Shown here piece after piece: positions 62,841 to 64,000 of a DNA stretch of 64,000 nt. The stretch is from contig FR894562.1 in assembly GCA_000436115.1 (NCBI GenBank), positions 170,242-234,241 of the forward strand. The letters are read 5' to 3'. The notes under the pieces were generated by a model. It ran no database searches. It was not told the DNA's origin and worked only from the letters and a program-made list of their open reading frames with translations. The translations under genes and the position numbers were made by a program. Position 1 is the first letter of the stretch; each line of letters opens with the position of its first letter. The stretch is from Firmicutes bacterium CAG:534. Lineage in GTDB: Bacteria; Bacillota; Clostridia; Lachnospirales; Lachnospiraceae.

Positions 62841-63932
62841 ATGAACACAAACGTTAAGGCTGTAGTATTTGACATTGATGGAGTCATCACGGATGGAAAG
62901 AAATACATATGCGGGAAAGAAGAAACAAAATCAGTTTCACTAAAAGACTTAGATGCAATCCATATGTTAAAGGCAGAAGGGTATATTGTAGGAGCAATCA
63001 CAGGGGAAAGCACCCCATTTGCGCAGAGGCTGAAGGAGGAGCTTTCGCTTGACTTTTTCATTCTGGGCTGCAAGAAAAAGTGGGAGGAATTACAGAAAAG
63101 CATAGAGAAATATCATATCAACAAAACCCAGGTCTGCTATATCGGGGATGGGAAGTACGATATGGAAGCGCTGGGGCAGGCAGGTCTTTCCGTGTGCCCA
63201 TCGGATGCGATCTATGAGGTAAAGGAGCTATCGAAGCATGTACTGAAAACTCCCGGAGGAGAGGGCTGTATTGCGGAAGTATATACGATGCTGCATCATG
63301 GCGTAGGGGCAGGGAAGGAAAAAGACCATAACGAAACGATTGTGCAGCGGATGAAGGAGCATGAGAGCATACTGCAGAGGCTTTCAGGCGATGCCGAAAG
63401 AACAGGAGCATTGTCAGAGATCATTGAGGAAATCGTCAGGTGCTATCAAAGAGGAGGAAAGCTTATGCTGTGCGGAAACGGAGGAAGCGCAGCGGATGCA
63501 CAGCACCTGGCAACAGAGCTGGTTTCAAGATTTTATAAGGAAAGGGAAGCGCTGCCTGCAATGGCTCTTAACGTAAATACGTCATCGCTGACTGCGATAG
63601 CGAACGATTACCAGTATGACAGGGTTTTTTCAAGGCAGGTGGAAGCCTTTGGAGAGGAAGGAGATGTGCTTCTTGGAATATCAACAAGCGGAAAGGCGAG
63701 GAGTGTAATAGAAGCCTTCAAGACGGGAGGAAGGAAGGGAATACGGACAATTCTGTTTACAGGGGAACTGGAAGAGGATGCGGAGATAGTAAAGTATACA
63801 GATCTCATCTTTAAGGTTCCATCGAAGGACACGCCAAGGATTCAGGAAATGCACATACTTGCGGGACATATCGTGTGTGAAGAAATTGAGAGAAGCATTG
63901 TAGAAAACGAAAGGGAGAAGAGAAGAGGATGA
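62841..63932 (+). CDS. KdsC-like phosphatase fused to GmhA-like phosphoheptose isomerase
   Basis: 363 aa. Residues 1-155: HAD domain with FDIDGVITD (D11, D13), ITGES and GDGKYD (102-107). Residues 185-360: SIS domain with GNGGSAADAQHLATE (H222, E226), ISTSGK (280-285) and TPRIQEMHILAGH (Q335, H343), the spacing of the GmhA active-site residues. GmhA converts sedoheptulose 7-phosphate to D-glycero-D-manno-heptose 7-phosphate. The fusion suggests isomerisation plus removal of phosphate in one route. Its ATGA overlap with NeuB ties it to nonulosonate-type synthesis. Exact sugar unknown. Confidence 0.82.
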   Translation: MNTNVKAVVFDIDGVITDGKKYICGKEETKSVSLKDLDAIHMLKAEGYIVGAITGESTPFAQRLKEELSLDFFILGCKKKWEELQKSIEKYHINKTQVCYIGDGKYDMEALGQAGLSVCPSDAIYEVKELSKHVLKTPGGEGCIAEVYTMLHHGVGAGKEKDHNETIVQRMKEHESILQRLSGDAERTGALSEIIEEIVRCYQRGGKLMLCGNGGSAADAQHLATELVSRFYKEREALPAMALNVNTSSLTAIANDYQYDRVFSRQVEAFGEEGDVLLGISTSGKARSVIEAFKTGGRKGIRTILFTGELEEDAEIVKYTDLIFKVPSKDTPRIQEMHILAGHIVCEEIERSIVENEREKRRG

Positions 63933-64000
63933 ATGGAAAACATGTTTTTATAGTTGCAGAGATAGGAATAAACCACAATGGAGACATGGACATAGCTAAG
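63929..64000 (+). CDS. neuB: N-acetylneuraminate synthase family protein (NeuB/SpsE), start only
   Basis: 24 codons before the window ends. They read MNGKHVFIVAEIGINHNGDM, the fixed N-terminus of NeuB, LegI, PseI and SpsE enzymes, which condense PEP with a six-carbon aldose (ManNAc or an analogue) to give a nine-carbon ulosonic acid. Start ATG 63929 overlaps the previous stop; GAAGAGG lies just upstream. Which nonulosonic acid is made cannot be told without the rest. Confidence 0.88.
   Translation, partial: MNGKHVFIVAEIGINHNGDMDIAK

Noticed and set aside
1..64000. CRISPR arrays, tRNA/rRNA genes, insertion sequences, attachment sites
   Set aside because: I saw no regularly spaced repeats, tRNA-like cloverleafs, transposase or integrase motifs, or long direct repeats other than similarity between paralogous genes.

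Overview
The window is a 64 kb stretch of a very large surface-polysaccharide (capsule or cell-wall glycan) biosynthesis locus. I find 55 protein genes; 54 are on the + strand and one (54029-55648) is on the - strand. There are no rRNA or tRNA genes, transposases, phage genes or CRISPR arrays. AT-rich DNA, strong GGAGG-type ribosome binding sites, frequent TTG/GTG starts, many ATGA stop/start overlaps and intergenic gaps usually under 30 bp point to a Bacillota (Firmicutes) genome, most likely a gut Lachnospiraceae-type Clostridia. That assignment is an inference, because no taxonomic marker gene is present. The locus runs off both ends: a GT4 gene is cut at the left and a NeuB-family synthase at the right.

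Layout. 1-15863: a tight operon of glycosyltransferases (GT4, GT32, fucosyltransferase-like, TuaH-like), a Wzy-like polymerase, GT-C-type membrane enzymes, a PglK-like ABC flippase and UDP-GlcNAc 2-epimerase; it ends at a perfect Rho-independent terminator (15867-15901). 15907-26582: a new promoter leads into a CMP-sugar synthetase, a DUF6020-like membrane protein, then the most unusual part: two DRE-TIM aldolase fusion proteins flanking an SDR epimerase, followed by a KdsC-like phosphatase, GT8, GT4 and a fucosyltransferase-like enzyme. 26660-33700: a scattered dTDP-3-acetamido-3,6-dideoxyhexose set (FdtB-, FdtA- and FdtC-like) with a second ABC flippase, GT2 and GT61. 33700-49551: membrane enzymes (GT-C-like, YfhO), a GtrB-like polyprenyl-phosphate sugar synthase, many GT2/GT4/GT8 enzymes, a methyltransferase, a VioA-like aminotransferase, acyltransferases and a GT-D-like protein. 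49564-54028: a third ABC flippase, a tandem pair of RfbF-like nucleotidyltransferases (one with a degenerate active site) and a GT4. 54029-55648 (-): a GtrII-like glucosyltransferase, the only reversed gene. 55764-64000: a GT-C protein, a second polyprenyl-phosphate GT2, a Wzx flippase, two GT-B enzymes, a KdsC-GmhA fusion and the start of NeuB.

How they fit together. Sugar-nucleotide enzymes supply precursors. About two dozen cytoplasmic transferases assemble lipid-linked oligosaccharides. Three PglK-type ABC flippases and one Wzx could move them across the membrane, and the Wzy-like protein could polymerise them. Two GtrB-like synthases would charge the lipid carrier for the seven or so GT-C/GtrII/YfhO-type enzymes that decorate the glycan outside. 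The best candidate for an undescribed system is the CMP-synthetase / aldolase / epimerase / aldolase / KdsC module at 15993-23220. It looks like a Kdo- or sialic-acid-style pathway in which the PEP-dependent synthase is replaced by a pyruvate-aldolase-type enzyme.
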